Below the pieces are notes generated by a model. It made no database searches. It was not told where the DNA came from and worked only from the letters and a program-made list of their open reading frames with translations. DNA of 64,000 nucleotides from Ampullaceana balthica (Eukaryota; Mollusca; Gastropoda; Lymnaeidae), in the NCBI GenBank assembly GCA_944989445.1, contig CALYLW010000319.1, positions 137,001-201,000 of the forward strand. Reading direction: 5' to 3'. The position numbers were made by a program, and so were the translations under genes. Shown one piece after another: positions 1-13,544 of the stretch. Within the stretch, counting starts at the first letter, position 1. Every line of letters starts with the position of its first letter.

Positions 1-2640
1 ATATCACTAATGGGCTGGTACATAGAATATCACTAATGTGCTGGTACATAGAATATCACTAATGTGCTGGTACATATAATATCACTAATGTGCTGGTACA
101 TATAATATCACTAATGTGCTGGTACATATAATATCACTAATGTGCTGGTACATATAATATCACTAATGTGCTGGTACATATAATATCACTAATGTGCTGG
201 TACATATAATATCACTAATGTGCTGGTACATATAATATCACTAATGTGCTGGTACATAGAATATCACTAATGGGCTGGTACATATAATATCACTAATGTG
301 CTGGTACATATAATATCACTAATGTGCTGGTACATATAATATCACTAATGTGCTGGTACATATAATATCAATAATGTGCTGGTACATATAATATCACTAA
401 TGTGCTGGTACATATAATATCACTAATGTGCTGGTACATATAATATCACTAATGTGCTGGTAGATATAATATCACTAATGTGTTGGTACATATAATATCA
501 CTAATGTGCTGGTACATATAATATCACTAATGTGCTGGTACATAGAATATCACTAATGTGCTGGTACATAGAATATCACTAATGTGCTGGTACATAGACT
601 AAGAATATCACTAATGTGCTGGTACATAGAATATCATTAATGGGCTGGTACATAGAATATCACTAATGTGCTGGTACATAGAATATCACTAATGTGCTGG
701 TACATAGAATATCACTAATGTGCTGGTACATAGAATATCACTAATGTGCTGGTACATAGAATATCACTAATGTGCTGGTACATAGAATATCACTAATGTG
801 CTGGTACATATAATATCACTAATGTGCTGGTACATATAATATCACTAATGTGCTGGTACATAGAATATCACTAATGTGCTGGTACATATAATATCACTAA
901 TGTGCTGGTACATATAATATCACTAATGTGCTGGTACATATAATATCACTAATGTGCTGGTACATATAATATCACTAATGTGCTGGTACATATAATATCA
1001 CTAATGGGCTGGTACATATAATATCACTAATGTGCTGGTACATATAATATCACTAATGTGCTGGTACATATAATATCACTAATGGGCTGGTACATATAAT
1101 ATCACTAATGTGCTGGTACATATAATATCACTAATGTGCTGGTACATATAATATCACTAATGTGCTGGTACATATAATATCACTAATGTGCTGGTAGATA
1201 TAATATCACTAATGTGTTGGTACATATAATATCACTAATGTGCTGGTACATATAATATCACTAATGTGCTGGTACATAGAATATCACTAATGTGCTGGTA
1301 CATAGAATATCACTAATGTGCTGGTACATAGACTAAGAATATCACTAATGTGCTGGTACATAGAATATCATTAATGGGCTGGTACATAGAATATCACTAA
1401 TGTGCTGGTACATAGAATATCACTAATGTGCTGGTACATAGAATATCACTAATGTGCTGGTACATATAATATCACTAATGTGCTGGTACATAGAATATCA
1501 CTAATGTGCTGGTACATAGAATATCACTAATGTGCTGGTACATATAATATCACTAATGTGCTGGTACATATAATATCACTAATGTGCTGGTACATAGAAT
1601 ATCACTAATGTGCTGGTACATATAATATCACTAATGTGCTGGTACATATAATATCACTAATGTGCTGGTACATATAATATCACTAATGTGCTGGTACATA
1701 TAATATCACTAATGTGCTGGTACATATAATATCACTAATGGGCTGGTACATATAATATCACTAATGTGCTGGTACATATAATATCACTAATGTGCTGGTA
1801 CATATAATATCACTAATGGGCTGGTACATATAATATCACTAATGTGCTGGTACATATAATATCACTAATGTGCTGGTACATATAATATCACTAATGTGCT
1901 GGTACATATAATATCACTAATGGGCTGGTACATATAATATCACTAATGTGCTGGTACATATAATATCACTAATGTGCTGGTACATATAATATCACTAATG
2001 TGCTGGTACATAGAATATCACTAATGTGCTGGTACATATAATATCACTAATGTGCTGGTACATATAATATCACTAATGTGCTGGTACATATAATATCACT
2101 AATGTGCTGGTACATATAATATCACTAATGTGCTGGTACATATAATATCACTAATGGGCTGGTACATATAATATCACTAATGTGCTGGTACATATAATAT
2201 CACTAATGTGCTGGTACATATAATATCACTAATGTGCTGGTACATATAATATCACTAATGGGCTGGTACATAGAATATCACTAATGGGCTGGTACATATA
2301 ATATCACTAATGGGCTGGTACATATAATATCACTAATGTGCTGGTACATATAATATCACTAATGTGCTGGTACATATAATATCACTAATGTGCTGGTACA
2401 TATAATATCACTAATGTGCTGGTACATATAATATCACTAATGGGCTGGTACATAGAATATCACTAATGGGCTGGTACATAGAATATCACTAATGGGCTGG
2501 TACATATAATATCACTAATGTGCTGGTACATAGAATATCACTAATGTGCTGGTACATATAATGTCACTAATGGGCTGGTACATAGAATATCACTAATGGG
2601 CTGGTACATAGAATATCACTAATGGGCTGGTACATAGAAT
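1..2640. repeat. 26-bp minisatellite array
   Basis: About 100 head-to-tail copies of a 26-bp unit (core atatcactaatgtgctggta, then a cata(t/g)a linker) run from the window edge to about 2640, so the left end is not seen. Units differ mainly at catata/cataga and gtgctgg/gggctgg. A 6-bp insertion (gactaa) at 597 and 1331, and a tagata variant at 461 and 1195, both recur 734 bp apart, so a 28-unit block has been duplicated. No gene is seen. Confidence 0.97.
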
Positions 2641-3339
2641 TGATTCAAGTTTGATTTTAACGTAAGTAAACTACTGGAAACTAAATTGTTGGCGTACTTA
2701 AATGGTTTATTCTTCTAAAACACTATTTCCTTAATTTTAATGTCTTTAGTTTTGTGGCATAAACAAAGCCAATGAACGAAATTGCTTATCGAATGGAATT
2801 AAAACTTGGCACACATAAATACAAAAGTAGCCACTCATGATTATGTGCTCAGCATTAATAAAGTTGTCTACAATTGGAAGGAATCAGAAAGCTGATTTAA
2901 AAAAGACTATTAATAAAGAACAACAAAATGATTTTCAAAAAGAAAACAAAACAAAGTGGCATGAAGTTCTTGTTCGAATATTGACATTATTCAATCCTAG
3001 CAAAATTGAATGTGTCTTTTTGAGGTCACAAAGAGGACAATACTGTTGCAAATAAATTGCAGCATTCTGGAACCGATGCATTTTCTTGAAAAGTATGACC
3101 GAGCACTCCGAGAGCATCGTTTGAAAATGGGTAAAAAAAAGTGTCAACTGAAATTCAACAGTTTGTATAGATAGCAATTTTAGGAGATACAGTTCACGAA
3201 AAATCATCTTCCAGAAACAATATACCAAATATTGTTCACATTTTTTTTATAACTCTTCATATTTTTTCCATTAGGATCAAACAAGTCCAGATTTATTTTT
3301 GAAATTTAGAAACATGTAATTTATGAAATCAATGATGCC
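2641..3339. other. No recognisable gene
   Basis: AT-rich unique-looking DNA. Only short chance frames are present and I recognise no domain, RNA or repeat. Confidence 0.5.
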
Positions 3340-4210
3340 AAAAGCTATTTACAAATGTATAGTGCTAAAAATGCTTTGTAGGGGCTACTCACAGAGAAAC
3401 GAATAGAATACTTAAGGGTTCTTTGATCTTTGGTAAAACTGTATATGGAGATCTCATCCTTTGAATCGAACCTACCATTCAAAGAACGAGAGAGCAATAT
3501 TGTTGGTGATCGAAGCGAATATGTACCCATGTTGTATAGAAAGTTGTATTCTTCATAAGATGAGGTAAATGTAGAAACTCATGTAAGGTCTTGAAAGTTA
3601 TATAAAATTTGGAAAACAGAAATGATTTTCGTACACCAGCCTGTCTACTGGACGTTGAGATTTTGCCTTCAAATTCAAATTATCTCACAAGAACCAAGGA
3701 ATATTTTACCTCACGGGATAAAAAAGAATTACTGAATTCCAGAAGAGTTGTATTATTTAAGTTTATTAAGATATTCAGACTCGAAGTTAACCTGCCTAAA
3801 ATAATATAATTAATTCTAACATTGTTTACAACTGTCTTAAGTAATGCAAGGTATTAAAGTAGTTTCTCTTAAATTAATTTACTGAAAACTTAATATTGAT
3901 CAATGATGAATACACCAAGATTGACTAATCTATAGCTATTTTGGCCATTGAGCAGGGCTTGGCTGACAACATTGATACATAAAAGTTTATTCCATGAGGA
4001 AAAACAGAAAACTTCTATTTTATTCAAGAAATGAAAGCTTTTCTTTTTATTTCGAACATAAAAACTTACAGTTTCCTTATTATTAATGTCTAATAAAAAC
4101 TATACACGTATCTTCTTTATAGCTCTTGACATGTTTTTTGTTCTTCATATTTATTTTTTTTTGGGGGGGGGCAAATTTGGGTTTTGCCCCGGGCGGCACA
4201 TACCCACGCT
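3340..4210 (+). repeat. Dispersed repeat with decayed coding remnant (copy 1)
   Basis: This stretch matches 47100-48010 in reverse complement over most of its length: the coding-like part (3345-3530), the segment at 3740-3840, and the 4000-4210 end with a G-run and the word gcacatacccacgctacgc. The right-hand copy still has a 61-codon frame; here it is broken by stops. The protein is not recognised. It is probably part of an unclassified mobile element or a duplicated 3' exon. Confidence 0.6.
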
Positions 4211-4412
4211 ACGCTGCTGTCCAACCTAAAAATTATTTTATACCTAAACGAACATTGATTTTTGTGTCTTTTTCAGATTTTAAATGATTGTTCAATACAC
4301 TTCTTTCTACCTAATACTAATATTGTAATAGTAAACCTATTCATAGATGAATACGTTTTTGTAACGTTTCTGACGTCATTCCTAGAATTTGTATTATTTT
4401 CAGAGAATTCGC

Positions 4413-4900
4413 CTTTTTAAATCCTTTATATTAACTCGTGGTGTCTGCGTGCGCCCTTGCTTGTCGCCAAAACTTTGGATCGATTTTTAACCCACTTGCT
4501 CGTAAGCTAGCGAGCTGAAATTTTGCAGGCAGTTTTGTACCGATAATAAAAACAATGTATCAAAATTTCAGATCGATCGCATGTACCGTAATTGAATTAT
4601 TGATTTTTTAGATTATTTTATTTATTCCTATGTATCATGTTATTTTTTGAGATAGAGTGTAAGGGTGCGCATGATATTGAACAACCTTTCTGTCGCGCAA
4701 TAAGGTGCGTATTTTACTGACAACACTTTTTATAAACATATTCCTGATCGGTGCGCATTATATTAAACATGTTTTACGACACAACTACAATTTTGTATTG
4801 TTGGATGGTCTTGCGTTGCGTATTATACTGAACATTCTTTTTGTTACGTCTCATACATAAAGGATTTATAGTGAAAAACTTGGTTTTTTACGGGTTTTTT
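4413..4900 (-). mobile_element. MITE-like element, subfamily 2 (reverse copy)
   Basis: On the minus strand it begins with the family head (gtttttcactataaatcct) and ends with the family tail (ttaatataaaggatttaaaa). The ends form a short inverted repeat around taaatcc(c/t)ttatat. The interior, with repeated gcgcattata-type words, matches 62822-63320 in opposite orientation. It has no coding capacity. Confidence 0.7.
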
Positions 4901-5282
4901 AAATTTCCTGCTTGTGATAATTAATAAGGTGAATGAAATATTAAATTCAATTTTCTTTAACGTCAATAAAAAGAATGTTTGTGGTTTCATTTATAATTCT
5001 GAAATGCAGAATTTATGTCTTTTTTCTGTTGTTTTTTTTTAATTTAGTGTTTCTTTCTTACAATTTTAACTTCTGTAATGGAGGAAGTTAATCTATTACA
5101 ACAATTATTGTAGGAAAGTTTACAGCTAGACAACACTGTGACCTAGACAACACTGTGACCTAGACGATGATCGGTGGATGCCCCTCATGGACGAGAAGGC
5201 TCAACAACAACAACCATAGATGTAATATGTTATGGTGCTTATTATTTTAAAAAAACTAATGTAAATATCTGTTTCTGTGTGT

Positions 5283-5319
<37 letters not shown>

Positions 5320-5776
5320 ATCATAAGTAATACTATAAAACTTGTAAATGAAATCTCTTTTCTCTGTTTTTCATGTTTAATATTGATTATAGTTGCAGCT
5401 GTAGAGCATGCATGACTTAACAACAATTTTGTGGAAATTAGTATAGTGATAATAAAATAAATAATTAATTATTTTTAATATTATCAAATATTAATTTTTT
5501 TATTCCTGTGGTGGTGGGGGCAGCACTCTTTCTTTGACCAGGTGCCCAAAACTATTTCTTTGCCCAAAATGGTGTAAAGACGGCTCTTCCTCTTGGTGCG
5601 TGAGGTCACTTATGGGCGGCCCCATAGCTTGATTGCAATCTATACCCGGCCTTCTTACGGGTATATTAGTAAAGAATAATTTAATTATAAGGAATAATAT
5701 TTTTAAGAAATTAAATTTATTAATGCTACTTTTCGTAATTATTCCCTTAAAAATTTTGTTTTGTAAATAAACTTAC
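4901..5776. other. Intergenic or intronic, with (GT)n microsatellite
   Basis: Holds a (TG)n run near 5284-5314 and a short tandem duplication (ctagacaacactgtgac) near 5125-5165. No gene is recognised. If gene B is real, this is intron downstream of its exon at 5777-6060. Confidence 0.5.
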
Positions 5777-6060
5777 AAAATTAACACCTTGTAAGCAAAC
5801 ATAAAAGTAAGCTGTCCTCCATTGTTTTGCCGTTGAAATATTTTTTATTTCACCAATCAATACGGGATGTGAAGGATTATGATAGTCCTGTCTAGTTTGA
5901 TTCAAGACTTTAATGTTGAATTTGGAGGTACCGTTTGTGGCGTAGTGAAATTCTATGCAGGCAGCGTCACTGTGGGGATTGTTGATCTTTGTACTGATCA
6001 AAGCTTTTGACCCACTGTTTACTTGTGTGTTTCCAACTTTCACAAGTGACATGTAGGAAC
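5777..6060 (-). CDS. MAM-domain exon, gene B (partial)
   Basis: An internal exon of 284 bp. On the minus strand it follows a polypyrimidine acceptor (..tttcag at 6062-6061) and stops at a gtaagt donor (5776-5771). Entry phase is 1 and exit phase is 0. The translation has MAM-domain hallmarks: the Cys-x-x-Phe-x-Tyr core strand (ACIEFHYATNGT) followed by a Trp-containing strand (KQWRTAYFYVCL). MAM domains are extracellular adhesion or dimerisation modules. The phase-1 acceptor fits the phase-1 donor of the exon at 13931-14149, and joining them gives continuous MAM sequence. An exon of identical size and phase occurs at 62320-62603. The next exon (end of MAM) should lie left of the window. Confidence 0.8.
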
Positions 6061-6084
6061 CTGAAAGGTAAAAATAAAACAACC

Positions 6085-6582
6085 CCGTAAAATCAAAGTT
6101 TTTGACTATAAATTCCTTATATATGAGACATAATCAAAAGTATTGATCATGTTCAAACGCGACAAACATTTACAGACTGTATCTGCCTTAACTCCTTCAG
6201 TATAACCGGGGGGTGTTGGGAGAGGGGAGAGGTCTGGTCACCGATCGCTGGACCGAGCTCAGCGTGACACGTAAAATGTAAAAAAAAAGCACGCCGGTAC
6301 ATGGCGTCAACGCGCGAACTGAACTAACGCGTGAAACAAAAACCTGTGAAATTGAATTACATACGTTGTATTGACATATTCTAAAATTGCAGTAATTTAA
6401 TTATGGTACGTCCGATAGATCTGAAATTTTGATACGATGCATTGTTAGGTGACACGGGTCCATGTGCCAATTTTCAGCTCGATGGCTTTACGGGAAGTGG
6501 GTCATTTTTGACTTTTGTTTTTCTGCCCGCCTAAGACAGAGAGACAGAGACAATATTTCGAAGTTAATATAAGGGATTTAAT
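6085..6582 (+). mobile_element. MITE-like element, subfamily 1, copy A
   Basis: Starts with the gtttttgactataaattcc-type head and ends with gaagttaatataagggattt. The ends carry a 14-bp inverted repeat (taaatcccttatat, one mismatch here). The interior holds the words gaaattttgatacgatgcat and acgggaagtgggtcattttt, shared with the copies at 32.7, 35.5, 49.9 and 50.4 kb. Non-coding. Confidence 0.75.
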
Positions 6583-6585
6583 AAT

Positions 6586-6846
6586 GAGGCCGTCCATAAA
6601 TTACGTCACGCTCCAAAGGGGGGGGTGTAAGAAAGTGTGACAGTTTGTGACAGGGGAGGGGGTCCGGCCATGTGTGAAGTCACGCTTTTTTTTATATTAA
6701 ATTTTAATTATTTAGTTAATAAAACAAAATTTGTGTTGGAAAGTGTGACATACTTTAGGAGGGGGGGGGGTCCTAGATTTGTGACAGGGGGGAGGGGGGA
6801 GTTAAAAATTGTCAAAAATAGCGTGACGTACTTTATGGACGACCCC
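6586..6846. mobile_element. MITE with ggccgtccataaa terminal inverted repeats
   Basis: Terminal inverted repeats of about 27 bp (left gaggccgtccataaattacg, right end tactttatggacgacccc) enclose G-rich non-coding sequence. A possible 3-bp flank duplication (aat) is present. A decayed partial relative lies at 9985-10110 and a terminal fragment at 41923-41965. Confidence 0.75.
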
Positions 6847-6925
6847 AATGTATTTATTGAGCAGTTTGGTGACCAACGTCCTCACAGGTTTCATGAACAA
6901 AATATTCCTGACCGACACAAGTCAT

Positions 6926-7108
6926 AGACAGGAGTAAAGGGACCTGGTGTCAAGGGGCAGATGTCAATAGACAGGGGGTAAAGGGGCAGAGGTCAATAGA
7001 CAGGGGGTAAAGGGACCTGGTGTCAAGGGGCAGAGGTCAATAGACAGGGGGTAAAGGGACCTGGTGTCAAGGGGCAGAGGTCAATAGACAGGGGGTAAAG
7101 GGGCAGGC
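6926..7108. repeat. 44-bp minisatellite
   Basis: Tandem units beginning cagggggtaaaggg start at 6972, 7001, 7045 and 7089. Two periods are 44 bp and one is 29 bp; the short unit lacks the 15 bp that includes acctggtgtc. Confidence 0.85.
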
Positions 7109-7109
7109 G

Positions 7110-7215
7110 TTCAGTGGCGACACTAGGGGGATGCGGGTGTGCGGACCTCACCGGGTGACACAATCACAGGGAGTGACATCAAAATGTAATATTTTACTGT
7201 CTTCGATTCTATGTG
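7110..7215 (+). repeat. Dispersed repeat 'gtcactaggggg' fragment
   Basis: Shares with 8830-8945, 9255-9350 and 9600-9650 a module: tggcg(t/a)cactag, a G-run, then gggtgacac(c/a)atca and gtgacaccaaaat. It is a short non-coding interspersed repeat of unknown class. Confidence 0.6.
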
Positions 7216-7327
7216 TCAATAAGAGACCACAAAAATGACAAAATACAGTTAAATATGTTTAGAGCGAAGACACTTAATAAGAACTATCGGTTATCACGAA
7301 ATAATAAAACTGTCCCAAGAAACTATG

Positions 7328-8262
<935 letters not shown>

Positions 8263-8829
8263 ATATATATATATATTTATAAAGAATTATTTGCCAACTA
8301 CAATGAAACAACCCAGGCTTACTGATCTTGCCACAATATCAATAGAGAGTGATTCGGCGAAAGAAATAGATTTTGATGAAGTAATTAACAACTTTGCAGC
8401 TTTTGCAGGCCAGGAAATCTAAGTTCTTATATTGTCGAGATTTAAAATGACATTATAATTTGAATTATTGCATATTATTCTGCTACTAACTGATTGTGCA
8501 AACCCAATACAAAACGGTTACAACTTACCTCATCGGAGGTTGTATTGTATGTAACAGATGGTAATGTAAAGTAATTGTACAATTTGATGGGACATTATTT
8601 AGATGTAAGTCTGTCAAATTTAAATAGTGCTGTTATATAACAGTAGTACTGAAAATTTAATGTTAAAATAATTTTTTTAAGTAACAATTTTTGTGTGTGT
8701 AGTTCTTAGTTTTTAACTTCTTTCAATCTTTTACATACCGATCTTGAATTCAATTTTTCTCCTATAGCCTTTGTAAATTTTGGACCTACATTTACAAACG
8801 GTACTAATGACTTTTATGTTCCTAGCATT
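8263..8829. other. No recognisable gene
   Basis: AT-rich DNA with short TA runs at the left edge. Nothing recognised. Confidence 0.5.
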
Positions 8830-8945
8830 TGGCATCAGTGGCGTCACTAGGGGGCGGGGGGGGGGCGAGCCGCCCCTAGTGACACCATCAGGGGGGCGGG
8901 GTGACACCAAAATCAAAAATTTTACTGTGTACGATTTTATGTCAC
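8830..8945 (+). repeat. Dispersed repeat 'gtcactaggggg' fragment
   Basis: Second copy of the module at 7110. A G-run, the word cgcccctagtgacaccatca and gtgacaccaaaatcaaaa are visible. Confidence 0.6.
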
Positions 8946-9254
8946 AAAAGAGACGACAAATGTTTTTCACTTAGAAAAAAATTACGAAATACAATGAAAT
9001 ACGTGAAACGCCAAAACTTAATAATAAATATATATCAGTTAACATGCAATAATAAAACAGTCCTTAAAAACTACACTAAACCAAATTAGGAGGAAAAAAA
9101 GAAAAGAAACTGCCGCACCTTTTTAGGCTATACCTCGTTGGTAGTCAATCTTGAAACATTATCATCTATTAGAACAATCGTCTCTAATCTTCAACTCTGC
9201 TCTTTTCTTGTGTGCTATTATACGGGTCACCATCACGAAATTAATTAGTAAGTT

Positions 9255-9350
9255 ACACTAAGCAGTGGTTTCAGTAGGGGGGTGCGAGGGGTGCGGACCG
9301 CACTGGATGACACCATCACAAGGGGTGACACCAAAATGTAAAATTCTGTA
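9255..9350 (+). repeat. Dispersed repeat 'gtcactaggggg' fragment
   Basis: Third copy (cactggatgacaccatcaca, gtgacaccaaaatgtaaaat). A further fragment at 9600-9650 is separated by the MITE at 9396-9583, which looks inserted into it. Confidence 0.6.
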
Positions 9351-9395
9351 TGTTCCCGTTTTTTGGCACTGGAAGTTCTATGGGTTAAGTCGTGA

Positions 9396-9583
9396 GCAAT
9401 GTTCCCTTTAAACTGCGCGGCTGCGTGGCAACGCAGATATTTTAACAACGCCGCGCAGCAGTTGAGAATACCGCGCAGCAAATGTAGTAAAATATTGCAC
9501 ACAAAATGAATGCTGTGCAACTTTAAACATAAGTTGTTGTTTTTTTTTACTTTGTACACGGACCAACGGGCCTTTGAGGGAAC
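9396..9583. mobile_element. Small MITE with caatgttccct/agggaacattg ends
   Basis: Second copy of the MITE at 7700. It opens gcaatgttccctttaaactg, closes tgagggaacattgg, and carries gcgcagca words. Confidence 0.7.
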
Positions 9584-9984
9584 ATTGGTCGGTGGGGGGG
9601 GGTGACACCTTGAGCTAAACGCCCCTCGTGACACCAAATCTAGCGACGCCTCTGTTTGACATTTTAAAAAAATTCGGAGGAGGTCTATTGAGTAAGTCGT
9701 GACGTGGTGACATAACAAGCTACCGCACCGGGTTACAGCAACCCTAGTGACGCCTCTGCAGAGGTCAAGGGAAATATCAAATAAATTTGTTAAATTTTCC
9801 TAGAAGTACAATTAGCTACCATTTTGAATTCAATCTAATGGTAAGTGGTTCGAATTCAATTAAATTTCTCCATAAAAATTTATAGTCACTGAAAAGATGA
9901 CCATGTGAATAACTTCAAACCACGTTAAAGTGAAGTAGATGAAAATTCAATTACATTTAACCGGCATGAAAACATTTGATAAGG

Positions 9985-10110
9985 TGCCGTCCATAAATGG
10001 CGTCACGTGATTTTGGCCGATTTCACCCCCTCCCCGTCACACGCCGTCACAAAAACTTAGACCCCCTCCGATATGACGTTACAAAGCTCCCCCCCCCCAT
10101 AAAATCTATA
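9985..10110. mobile_element. Decayed MITE fragment (ggccgtccataaa family)
   Basis: Left end gtgccgtccataaatggcg followed by C-rich sequence with gtcac words; the right terminal repeat is missing or degraded. Related to 6586-6846. Confidence 0.6.
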
Positions 10111-10175
10111 TTTTATGTTTGAAAATTAGCATGTTTCAAATCAGTTTTTTTGTCATTTTAGTATGCATAAAGTGC

Positions 10176-11670
10176 AGGGGTTTCCAAAGTCCGGCCCGTA
10201 TGCCTAACACGGCCCACGCTTAAATTTTAACTGGCCCGCGGCTTCATCTTAAACAACTAATTGACGGATGTATTATGGCTGCAACGACATTATATTTATT
10301 TTTAAAAGTTGAAATTTAATACTGTTTTGAGTACATCAAATGATGGCAAAAATGAATAACATTTTATTGTTTATCAATTACTAGACTTTCAGTATTAAAG
10401 AACACACAAGGAGAACAAATTTAGTTGCTTCTGTTTGTTCTGCTGTCAGTGATATTAAATTAAGAAGTAAACAATCTCTGTATTTATTACTGATGGTGAC
10501 CCTGCTAGGACTGGTGAGCACAGTTAACTAACAAAACTTGTCTGTAACAAAGTCAACGAAGAGGCTGACAAAGCTTTTAAACTTCACTGTATCATTTAAC
10601 AACTTTTTTGAGCCAAACACCTTAGATGTGATCGTGTCCTTAAACCAGTGATAAAGGCTATGAACTCTATTCAGCACTAAAGCCCTGTTTCACCACCAGT
10701 TTCAGCGATATCGTCATGACAGCCAGGGAGAATACGACGATGTTGTGTATCACAATGGTATAAGATGGCTCAGTCGGGGGACAACACTTCAGCGCCTCCA
10801 CACACTTAAATAAGAAACGGGGCTATTCATAATGATAAATAAGGAACAACCAACTATCTGATCATGCTTGGCTGGCAGATTTTGTATTTTTAGTTGATGT
10901 GACAAGACATCTAAACTCTCTTAACACGAATCTTCAAGGGTGAACAGCAGTGGTAATCCATATATATTCACAAATCAAGGCCTTTGGGAACAAAGTGGCA
11001 CTTTTTAAAGGCCCTGGTTTCAAATGCAGCCTTATAACACACATTTCGCCCCACTACAGGAAATCAGGACAAGTTTTCCAGAAAGAAAATGCAATGAGCA
11101 AAGACAGGTAAGTAACAGATGTCATATCCGTGGCTGATTAATTTCAAAGACGCTTTCATGACTTAAAAGCTATTAGAGAGTAAATAAATTTATTTTTTTG
11201 TCTTCACTTTTCTCTTTTGACCCCAACGATGCTCCAGGCCACCTGCAATTGGAACTCGTGGAGTTTAAAAGTGAGGCTGAATGTCGCAGCAGACAAGAAC
11301 TTTTTCTCATTGCCTTTTTACCGTCAGCTGGATTATGACATGTTTTAAGAAATTCGAACATTTGCTATGAAAATGCTCAACAGGTGTGAGTAAACATTCT
11401 CAGATATGAATTTTAAGAAGAACCGTGTGAAGACGAGATTAAGTGACTCTCACCTGTGTGTTATCATACGTATCAAACTAGTGGCTTTGAGGCTGACCTC
11501 ACTTATTTACTGCAGTCAAGATCTCATTTTCACCCTTAACATAAACATTTTGAAGAAATAAAAACTTCTCAAAGTATGTCATTTTTGTTTAATATCTTAA
11601 TCTGGCTCCGACATATTTTTGCTTCATGGAATGTGGCCTTCAATGCCAAAAGTTTGGACGCCATGATTGA
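10176..11670 (+). pseudogene. hAT transposase pseudogene (GTF2IRD2/ZBED type)
   Basis: The plus strand keeps broken blocks of a hAT transposase. Near 10770 a RWLSRG block is followed by LQRL. Near 11220-11290 there is an LQLELVEFKSEAE block. Near 11415-11475 a C-terminal dimerisation-type block reads KKNRVKTRLSDSHLCVIIRI. Many stops and frameshifts separate them, so no protein can be made. The ends (ggtttccaaagtccggccc at about 10178 and the inverse-like tttggacgcc at about 11655) look like decayed terminal inverted repeats. Family assignment rests on remembered motif patterns; hAT superfamily is fairly sure, the subgroup less so. Confidence 0.65.
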
Positions 11671-11891
11671 GTGTAAGGATGCACTCTAACACCGTAACTC
11701 GTTAAGCCATGTAAAATGTCATTAAATTAATTTGAAATAATCAAATATTTAAGTGGATCTTTTATTTAAAGTTTTGTGGAAAAGGTATATTTATAAGCTA
11801 GATTTAAAGGTTATTGGAAAAAAAAATTAGTCCTGGCTCCAAGGTTATTAATATAACTTTTTCACTCATGTCATATTTTAGATTGAATCTA

Positions 11892-12766
11892 TCTCTCTAT
11901 CTATATAATTCTCTTCATGGGACCATGCGAGACACCACGACGCTAGCAAGTATGTGCAAACAAGCATGACGAATGACTCTCGCTGGGGTCAACTAAACAG
12001 TTAACGGTTGGCAAGCGAAGGTAGTGGAGGGGTGACCAACAATGGTCCTTGCGTTTCACTTGCATTGTTCCTTCACAGAAAACGTGAGATTCGTAGTGTA
12101 CTGGTTATCACGTCAGCCTCATGCGGGGAAGGTCCTGGGTTCAAGCCCCAGCGAATACATAGTTTTTTTTTATTTTTAAAAATGTCTGTTTGTGCCCGTT
12201 CTTTTACCCCTTTATTGCATAGCATACGCCGCAGACTTGCTCATCATAGACAGTGTAGAGAACGGTTGGTAGGGGGGGTGAGAGTACAGACACAAAAAGC
12301 AGCTTCAAGTAAATAAAAATTGCGTTTAAACTAGAAAGACATGCACACTGAGGTTGTTGTTACCCGCCTCCAATTTAATACTACCATCCCTTAAACATAA
12401 GCTTTGATTGGCCGACCCTATCAAGGGTTAGTCATATTCAGGGTTTTTAATTGCATGTTTTTTTTGTTGTTTTTTTTTGTTGTTGTGGAAACCCGATTAT
12501 CGATTATGTAACTCCGATTATTAAACCTATTATCCTTTTATAGCTGACTTCATAAAAGTTAGGGGTGTACCGAATTTCGCCTGCAAATGTCTCGAAACCA
12601 ACAATGTGTTTTCAGTTCCCCCCCCCACCCCTGAACCGACGTTCACTCGCGTTCACTCGCGTTGTTTTGATGTCTTCGTGCTGTAGTTTGTGTCCGTTCT
12701 TTCTCCACTTTCTTTGCACTCTCCATGAGCAAGTCTGCGGCGTATACTACACCGCGGGGCGTCTAG
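11892..12766 (+). mobile_element. Helitron-like element with tRNA-like segment
   Basis: The 5' end is tctctctatctatataattc after an A. The 3' end has the hairpin-forming tgcggcgtatactacaccgc shortly before ctag, followed by T. This is the A|TC...CTAG|T pattern of Helitrons. It carries a tRNA-like stretch (12088-12158). A second, more decayed copy is at 45941-46539. Confidence 0.65.
12088..12158 (+). repeat. tRNA(Val)-like sequence inside Helitron
   Basis: A 71-nt stretch resembling tRNA-Val, with an A-box-like tagtgtactgg and a B-box-like gggttcaagcc. Its outer ends gattcg and cgaata could pair. The anticodon stem is imperfect and the loop would read CAT. A homologous segment is at 46146-46216. 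I treat it as a transposon-borne or SINE-derived relic rather than a working tRNA gene. Confidence 0.55.
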
Positions 12767-13544
12767 TGTATATTATTCTAGCTGTCTAATCCAAGCTTGT
12801 CATTTATTGTCATCCCATGTTGACCGGGAAAATATCACTCAATGCTGCCCAAGTTTTTTCACTTTTGACTTTATCGCTCCAGTGGTTGACTATTGCCTGG
12901 AGATCTTTTCTGACGACATTTTTAGCTCTATTTTAGAGAGTTTATTACTTTGACTGGCCATAGCTATTAAAATAATTTATTTAGTTTTTCGTTATTTTTC
13001 CCCCGAACAAACTGTCAGTACCCAAACATGTTCTGTTGAAAATAAATATATCCCATGGTAAAGATTAACCCTTGACTCATCTTTATATTCTCAAAGTTTT
13101 GGGAAACGAATAATTTTTTTACGGGAAAAGGCAACTGTATTTTTTTGTTAAGCGTTTTGCAAACTTAATAAGGAGGTCTAAATATATGATTTTTCGAGTT
13201 AAATTTTTATGTTGAAACGAAAGATATGAACATATTTTAAATATTTTAAATTCATCAATTTTGAAAAATAACTCTGCGTTTATAGGTGATTTCACCCAAA
13301 TAGACAAGACCATGTCGAATGATTTAATCTAAAGAGACCATAATAAATTAAACTACCTTAAATCTTTTCTGTTTTTTTTACATTTAATTTAAATATACCA
13401 CCCTGCTCTTTATTAATCCTTGAATTATGGTCATATTGAACGATGTAGTTCCACGACTTGATGAAAACTCGTTCAATTTCTTTTTAAGCGGTTTAAATAA
13501 TGTATGTGCGTTTCTTTAAAACTTAAACGTTAATTAAGCCTTTA
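12767..13544. other. No recognisable gene
   Basis: AT-rich; only short unsupported frames, such as a minus frame at 13119-13313 of low complexity. Confidence 0.5.

Noticed and set aside
12088..12158. Functional tRNA gene
   Set aside because: The anticodon stem is imperfect, it lies in a repeated Helitron-like element, and the second copy differs in the anticodon loop.
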